64,000 nucleotides of DNA from Carallia brachiata (GCA_021464245.1 JADCRB010000006.1:1319621-1383620); one strand, 5' to 3'; positions 37,841 through 52,767 are shown, numbered from the stretch's first letter. Notes: generated by a model from the letters alone, not told the origin. Made by a program: numbers and translations.

Positions 37841-39820
37841 GTTTTTTACAAGCCTTATAAATGAAGAACATAGATTTAGTGAATATGTAGATTAGTGAAG
37901 ACATATTTTTCACAAAAAAAAAAACCCTTTACCATGAAAAGATTATAAATTACGATTCTTAAAATAAATAATTTTTTTCTAGAAAATTTAGGAGAAATAT
38001 AAAGGATCATTTCTTAGTTTTAACAAAACACGTAGTCTTGTATACACATACAAAAAGTTTGCTCCAACTAATTAGATAAAGACTTATTTGAGATATTCAC
38101 AGTTGTCAAACAAAAAAATAATTTAAAAGAATGTTACCATAAATAACACATCCAATCCAAAAACTTAAACAACGAATAAAATTTAGAAATTGTTGATGTT
38201 TGTCTCTGATACGCATTTTTTTGATTTTGATTAAGAGCTAATGACAATTGTGTTGTCAATTAAAAGCCGCTGTACAGACTGTAATGATTGTATAAAGAAA
38301 AATGTGGCCTTCCTGGTTAGTCAAACATGTTGAACAAAGACGTCTGAAGTCATTTCTATTTGGATCACACAGAAAGAATCTTTATCTTTTTGATGACGCT
38401 TTATAAGGAATTTTTCAAGGTTTTTGGTCACAAGTGGGACAGTGCGTTTAATCATCTTCGCCATCATGTGCGTGTACATTGGTGTGACTCTCAATAATTT
38501 CACCCGGAGAGCCCAAAGTCGATTCCCTTCCATTCTTACTTTTATCCAATGATATACCATATGCCAATATAGAATGAAAATTCTCCCTATTGACTGTGTG
38601 GAACAAATGAGATTCCCGATTATTGAATTACGCCATCAATGAACTAAGGCCTTTTGTGTTTGTATGATTAATCGTCAGTTTGATCATATTTTATGTAAAT
38701 TTTTTATGTTATTTTATCTTCTTACTTCAAGTAGGTATTTTCGACATTTTTGCGTTGGTCTGATGTACGAATTCATTGAATATTAATGCAACGATCTTAT
38801 TTCAGTCAAAAAAAATCAATGAACTAAGGTCATTTTTTAGCTAATAATACTTGAACAGTCACAAGTATTCACTGTCAATTGAGTTTAAGTAGGAACGCAT
38901 TGTCTTAAACTTTAATTTTAATAATGCTTTCCGATGTACCAAAAAATAAAAAAGCCATTATAACTTTTACCGCCGCTATGCTCAATTAATTATATTGAAA
39001 TTATTGTTCAAATTTTGTTTTGATTTTTTTTTTTTTCAGTTTAATCTACAAAAGCTAGTCACAAATAGAACCTGTTAGATAGTGTTGGGCACCAACAATA
39101 CGCTGACATGCGGGACATGTTCAATTATTACATTTTTGAAGTATTCTATGGGTTCAACAAAGTTATAAACAATTGAAACTAATTAAACTAAAGGGAAACA
39201 AAAACAAAGGATTTGTGGGGGATTTGGGTTGAAATCCCAAATGGTTGCCATGAGAATTGAACCACCATCACATGACCAATCAAAACACAACCAACCAGCT
39301 CCGCCCCCACTAACAACACATTTTTGTGGCGAGCCCAGCGGTTCAACTGCCTACCCAACTCCAAGACTCGGCTCCTAATAAGAACAACAGCAATAAAAAA
39401 AACGAAGAAGGTCAGTAAAAGAGAGGAACTAAATTTTTATATTATGTATGCATAATTGTTCTATTTTGTTAGACACATGTTTACTTCTGTTGAATCCAGA
39501 AATAGAGGCACCGAGTGTGAAACTTGAAAAAGGTACCCGAGGGATCGATCCAATTGAATATTCTATAGCAGATACGAACTTTTTAGGTTGCTATATATAT
39601 ATATATATAGAGTCGTCTAAGAATTTGGAGTAAGTGGATGTGTGGTTAAGTAGGGTTCCGGGTGACATAGATAGGACTAATGACAACGTATCGTTCAAGG
39701 CGTTAGTGGCATGCGTGTCATGGCAACTCGCCTTTCCCCCTTTTCCCCTTTTAGAGCCAACATTTAAAAACATGGGCCATTTCAATTACTTTCCATAACA
39801 ATATCGATGGCAAGGAAAAG
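30797..39820. other. Long AT-rich intergenic region
   Basis: No gene or clear transposon coding sequence was found on either strand. It holds (TA)n near 31431-31455, poly-A/T runs, and a (CT)n-(TA)n microsatellite at about 37790-37840. At about 36597 there is one end of the TIR family seen at 52930 (gtgcatttgatag, gacaagataatata). Minus-strand open stretches at 31106-31312 and 38321-38560 have no recognisable similarity. Confidence 0.5.
37790..37840. repeat. Compound (CT)n(TA)n microsatellite
   Basis: A run of about fourteen TC units passes directly into about nine TA units. Confidence 0.9.
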
Positions 39821-39822
39821 TC

Positions 39823-40335
39823 AAGTCTCTCTGCAAAATTCAGAAATTCCCGATCTTTTTTTTTTTTTTTAGATTGCTGCCTTTAAATTTCTAATTGCGT
39901 CAAATTAATTCTCTCTGCAAAATTGAGAAATCTCTTATCATTTTTTTAGTATTCGTTTAGATTATACCAACTTCCTCTATAGTCAAGTCTGGAAAAATCT
40001 TTATCGCTTTTGTTTAATTTTTAGTTGCATAAACTCAATTCTTTCTATAGTCGAGGCACTACAATTGTGTTAAATCGATTTTGTTAAAGATTTTGTTCTT
40101 GAAAATAATTGTATTTTGATTGAGTTTCAGCTGTGTATAATCGATTTTCTCTGTTGTGGCCAAGCCAAGTCAAATTGGGTTGCTCTCATTTAATTTTAAG
40201 TTACCTTAAATCGCTTCCATTGGGGTCATGTCCGATCAAAGTGGTTACTCTCTTTTAAATTTTATTTAGATCAACCTTCTCTATGGTCTTGCCTAGTCGA
40301 ACTAGGTCGCTCTATTTTAATTTACAGTTATGTGA
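39823..40335. repeat. Degenerate tandem repeats of about 60-70 bp
   Basis: At least six diverged copies follow one another. Each has a ttctctntrtrgtc-like start, a middle with ctctttta or gcttttgttt, and an end like taatttttagttgcat-aaa. Clear starts are near 39823, 39911, 39973, 40041, 40147, 40217 and 40278. The array ends directly at the copia fragment. Unit edges are approximate because the copies are diverged. Confidence 0.55.
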
Positions 40336-41060
40336 AACTAGGAATAGCCAAAGGATATACCTAGACATATGGAGTTGATTACCAAGAGACCTTTGCCCCC
40401 AGTAACAAAAATGAACACCGTCAGGATGCTTTCGTCATTGGCTGCTCATTTTGAATGAGAACTTCGACAATTCAATGTAAATAATATTTTTCTACATAGA
40501 GACCTAGGGGAAGAGGCATATATGGAGTTACGACCAGAATCCAATGGAAAACTTGGGTCTAATAAGGCCTGCAAATTAAAAAAGGCATTATATGGCTTGA
40601 AATAGTCCCCTAGAGCTTGGTTTGGAAGGTTCACCAAGACAATATTGAAGTTTGGTTGCAGGCAAAGTCAAGGTGATCATCCTCTTTTTATAAGACATTC
40701 AGGGAACGAGAAAGTCACTATATTGTTAGTATATATTGATGACATCATTGTTACTAGGAATGACGTGGAAGAAATAATGTAAGTTAAGGCTTGACTAGTT
40801 AGAGGGTTTAAAATCAAAGGACTAGGTAGATTAAGGCACTTTTTTGGAATAGAAGTGTCATATTCCAATAATGGAATATTTGTTTCCTAGAGGATGCATG
40901 TACCAGATCTACTCAAAGAGATTGGTGTTGTTAGAAACAAGCCTATCAATAAGCTTATAGACCCAAATCATAAAATTGGTCGAGAAGACAAAGGAAGACC
41001 AGTTGACAAGGGATGCTGTAAGAGTTTAGTAGGATTGTCCCAAACACAAAGTAGTATTGG
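40335..41060 (+). mobile_element. Ty1/copia reverse transcriptase fragment
   Basis: The RT core is readable with few shifts: YGVDYQETFAP, MNTVRMLSSLAAHFE, ELRQFNVNNIFLHRDL, EEAYMEL, KKALYGLK, then LLVYIDDIIVTRND, and LRHFFGIEVSYSNNGIFVS followed by DLLKEIG. The first catalytic position in the FDVKNAFL motif is Asn instead of Asp (QFNVNNIFL), while the YxDD box is intact. Stops occur at 40455, 40602, 40780 and 40888. No LTR, gag, integrase or RNase H was seen nearby, so it is an isolated fragment. Confidence 0.88.
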
Positions 41061-41089
41061 AGAAAAGAAAGCAATCCAGCTAAGTTTTT

Positions 41090-41488
41090 AACCATTGTAA
41101 CTAAGATGAATTGAATGGTCCAAAGCACTGTAATTGGCTGGAAGTAACCTATTGGTTCTTTCACTTTGAAATTCTTGATGACATATATTGATCCTTCATT
41201 TAACAAGCCCTTGAATCTATTAGCCAAGAAACTCTTGATAACAATATGAATTTCATTATTTAGCATCATAGCATATGTAGTATCGCAAATTCATTGTGTA
41301 CAAGTTATACATTTAGTAAAGAGTAATTTTAATTAGGAGACAATTACATTTTCATTCACAAGAATTATGTCGAGCCTAATAAGTTCACCAATTTTCCTAT
41401 TTTTAGCTTCCCATAGTCTTGCAATTCGCACTTTTATGCTCTATTTTTCAGATTGATTATTGAGCTCGTTAAGATGGCTGTGTTTCAT
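41090..41488 (-). pseudogene. Replication protein A 70-like (DUF223/OB-fold) fragment
   Basis: Minus-strand reading from an ATG at 41488 gives HLNELNNQSEK, a stop where Trp is expected, then IKVRIARLWEAKNRKIGELI and LDIILVNEN. After about 60 non-matching bases it continues NEIHIVIKSFLANRFKGLL and EGSIYVIKNFKV. This is the order of the N-terminal OB-fold in the plant RPA70-like/DUF223 family, many members of which travel in Helitron-type elements. Stops and the missing remainder make it a pseudogene. It converges on the copia fragment (opposite strand). No Helitron ends were identified, so a Helitron origin is only a possibility. Confidence 0.75.
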
Positions 41489-41489
41489 T

Positions 41490-42806
41490 TTTGTTCTGGT
41501 AGGAGTATATGTTGGTGAAAAAGTAACTAAATGAAAGGGAACAACTTGGATGACAAAGCCCATCTGAAAAATACGGGAAACTCAAGGGCAAACTTTGTAG
41601 ATGAGTATTAACATAATTTAGGAAAAGGAAGCCGGTGAGGTTGGTGAAGTGAAACTGAAGGAGAAACTATAACTCTACTCTTCAATACATGGTAATTGGC
41701 TCTTTCAATGTATCAGCATAACAGTAATGGGTAAGATCTGAAAAGGGGCAAGCTCTATTCTTAAATACACATAATGCATAAAAATGGCTCTTTCAATCTT
41801 TTTGGTAACTAACAGCCAGTTCTTCAATAGTTGTCTGAAGAAGAAGAATGGAAGAATAGAGAAAATGTAGCCCTCGATTCCCTTTTATTAGAATCATGGT
41901 GTTGGTTAGGTCACGTGCATATGCTTGAATTCATACATTTAGATTATAGAGAACTAACCTAAGATGGGAAAAGGGAGAAATCGGCCTAATTGCATTTTTA
42001 AGTAGGATTAATTAATTCTGAGAATAAATAAATCGACCTGAAGTCTTAATTTAGCCCGATAGGGCAAAATGCGACCCGTAGGAACTAATTGGGGTTAGAA
42101 AGCTAACAAATGAACTTGTTTAGGAGTTAAGAAAGATCCGTGAACCTTTAATTGCAATTTATTCAATTTTATGAATATTTGTTGCAAATAAAATTTTAAA
42201 AAACTTGAAAAACCCTAATTGGAAATGTTCTAGGGTTAATTTAACTAATTTCAATTTTAAAAGAAAAAAATAAATACTAGGTGAATTTATTTCAAATAAA
42301 AATAACCCTAAAGCCTAAATTAAAAGGAAAATGTCTAGAAAATAATAAAATAATAATATCATCATCATAATAATAAATAAATAAATAAAAAGAAGAAAAC
42401 GTAGATAAGAAGGCAAGGTCAGTAAGCCGACCTTGCTAACGCCTTTGTGAAGGCTCGAGAAAGAGGGGGAGAACGATAGAGAGAGAGAGAGAGAGAGAAA
42501 ATGAAAGAGAAAAAAAAGGAAAAATCATAATAAAAATAATCGGAAACACCTTGGGACTCAAAACGACGTGATTGATAGTTTAACATAACCTATGAGTGGT
42601 ATTTCTCAATTGTTGTCATAAGGGTTTGATTTTGTTTATTGAATTTTTATGCCTGATTTCATGTTCTTTGGTTGTATTTGATGTTAGTTATGTGATATTG
42701 GACATTTTATGCTTCATTTTATGACTTTTTTTGATGTTTTGGTTACTTGAAACAAAAGAAAAACAAGAGAGAGAGAGAGAGAGATAGGAAGCTTCGGCCC
42801 TAAGGA

Positions 42807-42842
<36 letters not shown>

Positions 42843-44740
42843 TATTTTTGCATGATTTTATGTAACTTGATGCTTGAAATCACTTAGTTGTAGGTTAGGG
42901 TTATGCTAGGGTAACTTAAAGTGGAAGAAATCGGAAGAGAGAGAGAGAGAGACAGAGAGAGAGAGAGAAAGAGAGAGAGGAAGCGTTTGGCCATGGGAGA
43001 GACAGAGAGAGAGGGACCATGAATTTGATCAATTGGGAAGACTTGATGCAAGTAGAGATGATTTAGGAATCAAGTTAGGGTTTAGATTGCTTATTTGGGA
43101 AGAAAATCGAGAGAGAGAGAAGGAGAGAGGACATTTGGCCAAGGGAACAGAGAGAGAGAGAGAGAGAGAGAAAGAGAACATTCAACTAAGGAAGGAGGTA
43201 GAGAGATAGAGGTTGCGACCTTCAATTCTTGTTTTCTTAAGCTACAAGTAATTCCCACGATTGAAATCCTAAGCTAGAGAGAGAAAAATGCATTACGAAT
43301 AGGAATTGGACTAAACTGACAAGAGAGAGAGGAGAGAGAGATGCCCTAGTGTAGAGAGAGATGAGAGAGAAAGTGAAATCAGGGAACTAGATTGAAAGAT
43401 TTAGTTATTACTAGGACTAAATTTATAACGAGACTAGTTTGAGAGGTGAAGGGGTAAATTGAGGTAAAAAAGATGGTTAGGGGCAAAATTGTAATTTTGG
43501 GATAGATAAGGGTAAAATCTTAATTTTTACAAAGTTTGAGGACCAAATTGTAAATGTGAAAAGAGATCGAGGGGAAAAGCGTAAATTGAGGAAGAGTACC
43601 TTAGAAATGAAAAGCGTCATGTTTTATGTTTTGTGCATTTGATTTGAATTTTCATGCTTCTATACGTATTTATAAAGGCATGTATACTTGATAAAGCACA
43701 TTCATGCATACACGATTCATGATTGCATTAGAATGAGAAAGAGGCACCCGAGAGGATTAAAGAAAGACACATGAACGTTTTTAAAGTATGAAAATATTTT
43801 CATTCAGAACTTGGCATGTGATACAGTGGCCAAGATTTGTAAAGATGTTCTTTACCCAGTTGGCACCAGATAATAATTCTTGTACAACTGAGTCAGGGTT
43901 TGGCTCCAGTAGGACAACCGATGTGGTTTCGGTATCACTGGGTAAAAGTCAAATAAGCCAAATGAACAGGTAAGATACACAGTATCAAGGGCTGTGTGCG
44001 ACCACATGCCTTGTTCAAGAGTCAGCTCAATTTTGATGAACATATGTCTTCATTCATAAAAAATGATTAGTTTACTTTATGTTAAAATTGAATAAATGAA
44101 GCCTAGGTCACTTGCTTGACTATGAATACGAAAATGAGAAACTTTAAAAAATGTATGAATTTAAGAATATGAAAGGGCATGAAAACCGAAAAGTTGATAA
44201 AAATTGCATTATGTATGTGAATGACATATGCATTTTACGTTTTACAACATGTCATTGCATTTATGCATAACACCATTAACTGATTATTATTTATACTCAC
44301 CCACCTTGTGATAACAAGTGATAGTTTAATTTGTGGTCGTCGTGTTACCCCGGGCTCAGGGAGTGAGGGCCATAATCTTTGACTCAGATAGTGACATGCT
44401 GTTGTGCATTGTAGATGCCAATTACACTATAGTTGAGGGTTTCCTAGAGATAACTCTTAGGATGACTAGAGGATTGTTTTTCCCTCGTCTAGCCGATTAA
44501 GCAAGCCATTATGCTGTAAATATGTGCATAGGCTTGTGTGAGGGCGAGCCAAACAGTAATAAAAAGGACCACTAGGACCATTAGGGTTAAGCATGGTAGG
44601 TAGGGCTATACAGAGTAGATGCCGAGAGTCCTCTAGTATTGACTGTAGGATGTGGCTACTCCCCTCACCCCGATGTATCATAGCTGTAGCTTGTACAAAG
44701 GTTTGGTATGTTTTATGTAATTAAAATGTGTGTTTGTTTT
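41490..44740. repeat. Non-coding repeat region with many (GA)n tracts, possibly an LTR
   Basis: No coding sequence seen. A small inverted repeat aaggtc...gaccttgc lies at 42414-42437. (GA)n tracts occur at 42477-42500, 42765-42785, 42808-42840, 42938-42980, 43110-43170 and 43320-43370, each inside a loosely repeated context (taggaagcttcggcc, aggaagcgtttggcc, aggacatttggcc). The region from 43440 to 43600 alternates phrases such as aaattgtaattttggg and accaaattgtaaatgtg, typical of long plant retrotransposon LTRs. I could not find LTR ends, a primer site or target duplication. Confidence 0.4.
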
Positions 44741-45149
44741 TGTAAAAACCCGAGTTTGACCACTACCACGTTAAGAATAAATAAGGACATAATGAAAACA
44801 TTAATATGGTTGTAAGTTAAAAAGGATAAAGCATAACCAAAGAGATCCAAGACATGACTTAAAGAAAATTGGACTTCCACTGATGCTAGTGACTACCCAA
44901 CCTAAGAATGAAATCTTATGATAGAGACCATGACATCACTTAAGTGAGTCCTTAAGGTTCAGAGACAATTTGGGGATTTGGTATTTGGATACATCCGTGG
45001 TGTGTTGACCCCTTTGGGCACCATCGGCGCAGGATGTGTGTTGGGCTGTGATAGAAAAAGACCTACAAATAGTAGAGAAGTGTACCAAAAAGGAGAAACT
45101 ATAATTGTTCTCTAACAACCTTACAAGAAGGATAGTAGGAGTATGAACT
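44741..45149. other. Intergenic region, nothing recognised
   Basis: Starts with tgtaaaaacccgagtttgac, which resembles the beginning of some plant LTRs. No partner repeat was found and no gene is visible. Confidence 0.35.
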
Positions 45150-48100
45150 TTTTACTCGAACGTTCTGCTTATATAGAGATCAATTATAGGATTATCTTTT
45201 GGCATTCTTGATTTCATAAGTTGCCACTGCTCTACTTTAATTTTTCATCAATCATTCATCCTCTAAGTTGTCAAGTTTGTATTTTTCCCTTCATTTTTTC
45301 TGTTTTTTTTTTTTTAACCAAGCATTTATTCCTCAATTTTACTACACACACTTAGCTTGGACTAATCATAATTTTAAACACATCTAAGTTCAACTATAAA
45401 AATTCAATGAACATATCCTTTATTTAATTTTCTTTTGTAACTAAATTGTAGCCTCATTATAAGAATAATTACAAAAAGAGGAATCCCAACAATTGTCTTT
45501 TAAATTACTTTAAAACATATGTAAAGTCCAAAATAAACATATGTAAAGTTCAAAATTTCTGGTTGTCAATAATATTAATAATACTTTAAAGTAGCAGGTT
45601 TTAATATATCAATGAATACTAATTATCATATTGTATTGTGCTATTCAGTTGATTTATAGGAGTTATGCTTTAAATGCCAATTAGGTTTGCATGAGTTAAA
45701 AAATTTTAATGGATATTTCAAACTTTAAATGCCAAATATTATTATGTATTGTGTTGTTCAATTAATTTGCATGAGTTTTGCTAAATTAGGTTTGTTCATT
45801 TGCCAATCTTTTGTAAGGTTGATAGTAGTGGTAGTTTTTTTATTATAATTAAGCCTTCACTTATAAAATGTATTAAAAAAAGGAAGAATTGCATAGATTT
45901 TATGGAGTGGTTTGAATTGTACAATAATTGATAAACAACCAAAAAAAGAAAAAAGATTTTATGTAATTACTCACCAGTGCTGAAATAAAAAAGCTTCTCG
46001 GGCAAGTAATATTTACTGATAATAGATAGTCTTTTGTGATGAGTATTTTTCTTTGTTTTATTATATGTTTATATATAATTAAGACTTGAACTTTAAAGAG
46101 CATTGAAAAAAGGATAATTATAAAATGGTTATGGGATACTTCTAATTCTTGATCTCATTAATTTGGAGATAAAAAAACTCTATAACTTCCTATTAGCCAA
46201 GTTCTTACCATGGTTTAATGGACACTCATAAACTTTAAATGCCAATTATTATCATGTATTGTGTTGTGTAATTAATTTGGATGGGTTATACTTTAATTAG
46301 GTATGAAATCTAATTTTTTTTTGTTTCTTCATTTAAATTTTTTTTTACTTCAAAATTTTGAATATATAGAGGTTGATTAATGTGGTCAAAAAAAAAAAAA
46401 AAAAGAGATCAATTACAGGGATTGTCTTTTCTCTAGCAATCCCAATTTCGTATGTTACTGCTGTTCTACTTTAATACCTCATCAATCAGTCACCCTCTAA
46501 GTTGTCAATTTTGCGTTTTTTTTACCTTTCTTTTTTCTATTTTTTTAACCAATGATTTATTACTCTATTTTACTACACACCCTTAGCTTGCACTAATCAT
46601 AGTTTTAAGTTCACCTAAGTTCAAATAAAAAAATTCAATTAAGATATCATTTATTTAATTTTCTTTTGTGACTAAATTCTAGCTGTATCATAGAACAGTT
46701 ATCTTTAAACTAATTTAAAGGACATGTAAATGTCCAAGATTTTTTGTTGTCAATATTAATAATAATAGTTTAAAGTAGTAGGTTTTATTCTATATTTAAA
46801 ACTAATGAATACTAATTATTATATTTTATAGTGCTCTTCAATTGATTTGTAGGAGTTATGCCACAAATGTTAATAAGGTTTGCATGATTTAAAAACTGTA
46901 ATGGATATTTGATACATATTCAAAGACTTTGAAAGCCAAATATTATTATGTATTGTTCTTCAATTAATTTGTATGAGTTATGCTTAATTGGGTTTGTTCA
47001 TTTGCAAATCTTTTGAAAAAAGAAGAAGTAAGGGAAGTTTTATTATAATTAAGCCTTCACTTAGATAAGGCTTGTTTAAAAAGGAAGAGTTATAAAGAGG
47101 TTACAAAGTGATTTGATTGTGCAATAATTGATAAACAACAAAAAAAGATTCTATGTAATTCCTCACTAGTGCTGAAGTAAAAAAGATTCCCAGGCAAGTA
47201 CTCTTTACTAGTAATAGATAGTCTTTTGCTATGGTTTTTGTTTTTCTAAGTATTATTATCTTTTTGTATATAATTAAGACGTGAGCTTTAAAAGGCATTA
47301 AAAAAAGAAGAATTATAAGATTGTTATGGACTACTTCTGATTCTCATTTCATTAGTTCGAGATATAAAACTCTGTAACTTTCTAATGGGCAGGTTCTTAC
47401 CATGTTTTAATGGACACTAGAAAACTTTAAATGCCAATTATTATTATGTATTGTGTTGTTTAATTGATTTGGATGGGTTATGTTTTAATTAGGTCTGAAA
47501 TCCAAATTTTTTGATTTCTTCATTCAAATTTTGGGTTAAATGCATTTTACCCTCATGTGGTTTGGTTGTTTTGTAAGTTACCCCATATGATTTTAATTTA
47601 GGTATTAAACCCCTCAATGGTCTTCAATTTTAGTGATCAACCTCCTAACGGTAATTTTTTAAATCTATTAACAGAAATTAGTTATAACTACATTATTTTA
47701 TGATAGTAAATACTTTATTATATTTCACATAAATGTTAACCATGAATACTATCATGAATATTGTTTTAAATATCTCTATATCATCATGTGCGGTATACTT
47801 AAAACAAAAAAAAAAAAACTGTAAAAAAAATAATGTAGAATACAGTTAAAATATAAACTAAAATTCAATTTAAAAAATATATGACATATTTTTTGGTAGA
47901 GAAAAAAATAACAATTACAAAATAATGTATTTTGACCAATTTCTATTAATAGATTTAAGAAATTACTGTTAGGAGATTAATTGCTAAAATTGAAAACTAT
48001 TGGAGGGTTTAATATTTAAATTGAAACCATAGTGAGTAATACGCAAAACAACTAAATCACAGAGAGATAAAATGTATTTAACCCTTCAAATTGTTAACTT

Positions 48101-48365
48101 TAAAATTCTACTTATATAGAGATCAATTACAGGGATTATTTTTTCTATTGCAATTAAAATTTCATAAGTTGTCATTGCTCTACTTTAATTACTCAATAAT
48201 CATTCATCCCTCAAGTTGTCAAGTTTGTTTTTTTCCCTTCCTTTGTTTTTACCAATTTTTTGTCACTCATGTTTTCTACACACCCCTAACTTGGACTACT
48301 TATAGATTTAAGTTAATAGTAGTTCTTTTACCCGGATCTACCTCTTATAAAGGAGATGTCCCATA
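45150..48365. repeat. Tandem array of a ~1.2-kb repeat (two full units and part of a third)
   Basis: The phrase tatatagagatcaatta-agg starts units at about 45172, 46399 (diverged left flank) and 48114, each followed by attgctctactttaat-like and cctctaagttgtcaa-like blocks. The first spacing is about 1.23 kb. The second is about 1.16 kb once the inserted 552-bp MITE is removed. Within a unit smaller words recur, e.g. ctttaaatgccaatta with tattgtgttgt at 45727, 46231 and 47430, so the unit itself is built from sub-repeats. No coding sequence is present. Further related sequence lies at 51865-52360. Confidence 0.7.
47533..48084. mobile_element. MULE-type MITE inserted in a tandem-repeat unit
   Basis: The left end gggttaaatgcattttaccc is matched by the inverted right end gggttaaatacattttatct. 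The inverted similarity continues about 150-250 bp inwards (ggtcttcaattttagtgat against agttttcaattttagcaat). Flanks carry ttcaaattt (47523-47531) and ttcaaattg (48085-48093), a probable 9-bp target duplication with one mismatch. The interior is non-coding. Confidence 0.75.
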
Positions 48366-48461
48366 ATATTTAAATATCTTTTAACACAAATATAAACAAT
48401 TATGTTAATAAAATGATACATATACTGTCCTATTACCAAGACATTATTGTCGTCATCAACA

Positions 48462-49329
48462 TTAAGCAGCCGACACAATTTCTCTAGGATTAGTTTTAGT
48501 TTCAGCAGGTGCTTCCATTTCCCAAAAAGCAGTCATCTTCGCAGTCTTAGAAACAATTTGAAGAACTGCCGCTAGCTATACATTCCCTTTTATGGTCACT
48601 ATTTGCTATTTCAAATCAATGTCATATAATTCCACACTGGAAATGAAATAGAAGTAGACCCATTCTTATTGCCAAAAAGTAATTTGCATTCTTGTTGCTA
48701 AAAGAGATGGTGATGGAATTCTCGGCCAGCTATCTTTGATACCAGCTATATGCCCATCATCAATCACAAGCACACACGTACATATTCCGCAATATGGCAT
48801 ACATATTCGTGAGCATCAAGAGTGGTGCAATATGTATTCCATTTAAAAGTGATCGAAATTATATATTCCCATGTTACAGGTCCATATGCAGCAACTCTTG
48901 GCAAATCAAAGTGCTAACCTATGCCTGAAGGTGTCTGATATATAGTTTGTGTATGGTTCACAGTCAAAGAGAGCATACCTTATATGGTTTTCTCATCAAA
49001 GGACTCAACATTGCCACCCAAAGGAGGAAAATTTCATCTTGAAAAGGAATCAATCAACATGCTTAAATAAGATAATGCAGGTAAGTAAGCTTATCTCAAG
49101 CATGAGGCCAGTCCATAGAAAGTGTGTGCACATGACATCCATAGAAAAAAAGTGAGCCAGCAACAAAAGTGAGGGCACACAGCTTCATATAATTATGTAA
49201 AAAATGCCACAAATGTAATTAAAACCATACTAATCAAAGTAAGAAAGTCGATGAATTGCAAGGAAGAATTACAACAAACCTCCATTTTGCCCAAAACCCT
49301 TTTCAGATACCAACCTTGAGGACCTTAGT
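48462..49329 (-). pseudogene. Copper chaperone (CCH/ATX1-like) pseudogene
   Basis: The functional family carries Cu(I) in the cytosol through a CxxC loop. Two minus-strand exons remain. 49329-49280 follows a ttacag acceptor and reads T-x-VLKVG, then breaks: the bases that should encode the metal-binding loop are missing and the sequence resumes in the (K)RVLGKME region in a shifted frame before a gtttgt donor. 48636-48462 follows a ttccag acceptor and reads VELYDIDLK, stop, QIVTIKGNV, stop, AAVLQIVSKTAKMTAFWEME, then APAETKTNPREIVSAA and TAA. Both internal stops are TAG, one where Gln is expected and one where Glu is expected. Retained introns show it comes from a genomic duplication, not a retrocopy. 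The first exon (few codons) was not found. Confidence 0.85.
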
Positions 49330-51864
<2,535 letters not shown>

Positions 51865-52365
51865 TATCTATATATATATAGATAAGTAGTTTTTACTGGT
51901 AATCAAAAGGCTTTTGAGAGGAATTTTTCTCTGCATTATAATTTTTTTTATTTATGATTAAGACTTAAGTTATAAACTACATTTTAAAAAAGTAGAATTA
52001 TAAAATGGTTATAGGCTATTTCTAATTGTTTTTCTCATTTAGTTTGGAGATATAAAACTTTGTAACTTCCGAATGGATAGGTTCTTACCATGTTTCAAAG
52101 GACACTTAAAAACTTTAAATGTCAATTATTATTATAGGATGTGTTATGTTTTGATTAGGTTTGTTAATTTGCCAATTTTTTGTAAGGTTGATTGTAATGA
52201 TAGTTTTTATTTATAATTTAGGCCTGAGCTCTAATGTGTATTTACAAAAGGGATTGCATAGTGGTTATGAGGAGGTTAGCATTCTGCATTAATTGATCAA
52301 CAGCCAAAAAAGATTATGTGTAATTAGCGGTGCTGAAGTGAAAAAAGATGTTCTTTTTCTTTTTT
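51865..52365. repeat. Dispersed copy of the 45-48 kb repeat
   Basis: Shares agtttttactggtaatc, ggttcttaccatgtttcaa-ggacac, aactttaaatgtcaattatt, tttgccaattttttgtaagg and attgatcaacagcc-aaaaaag with the tandem units, but in circularly permuted order. That fits a piece cut across a unit boundary. Same strand as the array. No coding. Confidence 0.65.
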
Positions 52366-52767
52366 TTTTTTTTCCTTCTTGCTTCTTAATAAGATTGCTT
52401 TTAAAATTTTGTTAGCCTGTAGATGGGTTGCTGCTTAATAGATGGACGGAATCTAAGAAGAATGTCTACTGGTTTGATTGTGGCCAAATTGACGAATTAA
52501 ATTTCATGTGTCAATCCGAAATCTAAAAAATAATAATAATTAAGTTATTTCTTACATTAACTTAAATTAATTTGGGGTTAAGATGCTGCTTTGATGTAAT
52601 TTCAATTTTGTGAAATTAATTTACGCCCAACATCTATTAACTTGAATCTTGCAATCTTGGTACCCATTTCCCTACCCTATAATTTACCAATTAATGCATG
52701 TAATCTCGACTCAGATTCATCACTGCTAAGTTTAACGTAAGTAAACTCAGCTACCGACTGAGGTTGA

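Noticed and set aside
38321..38560. 79-codon minus-strand frame
   Set aside because: No known domain, no neighbouring exon and no supporting signals.
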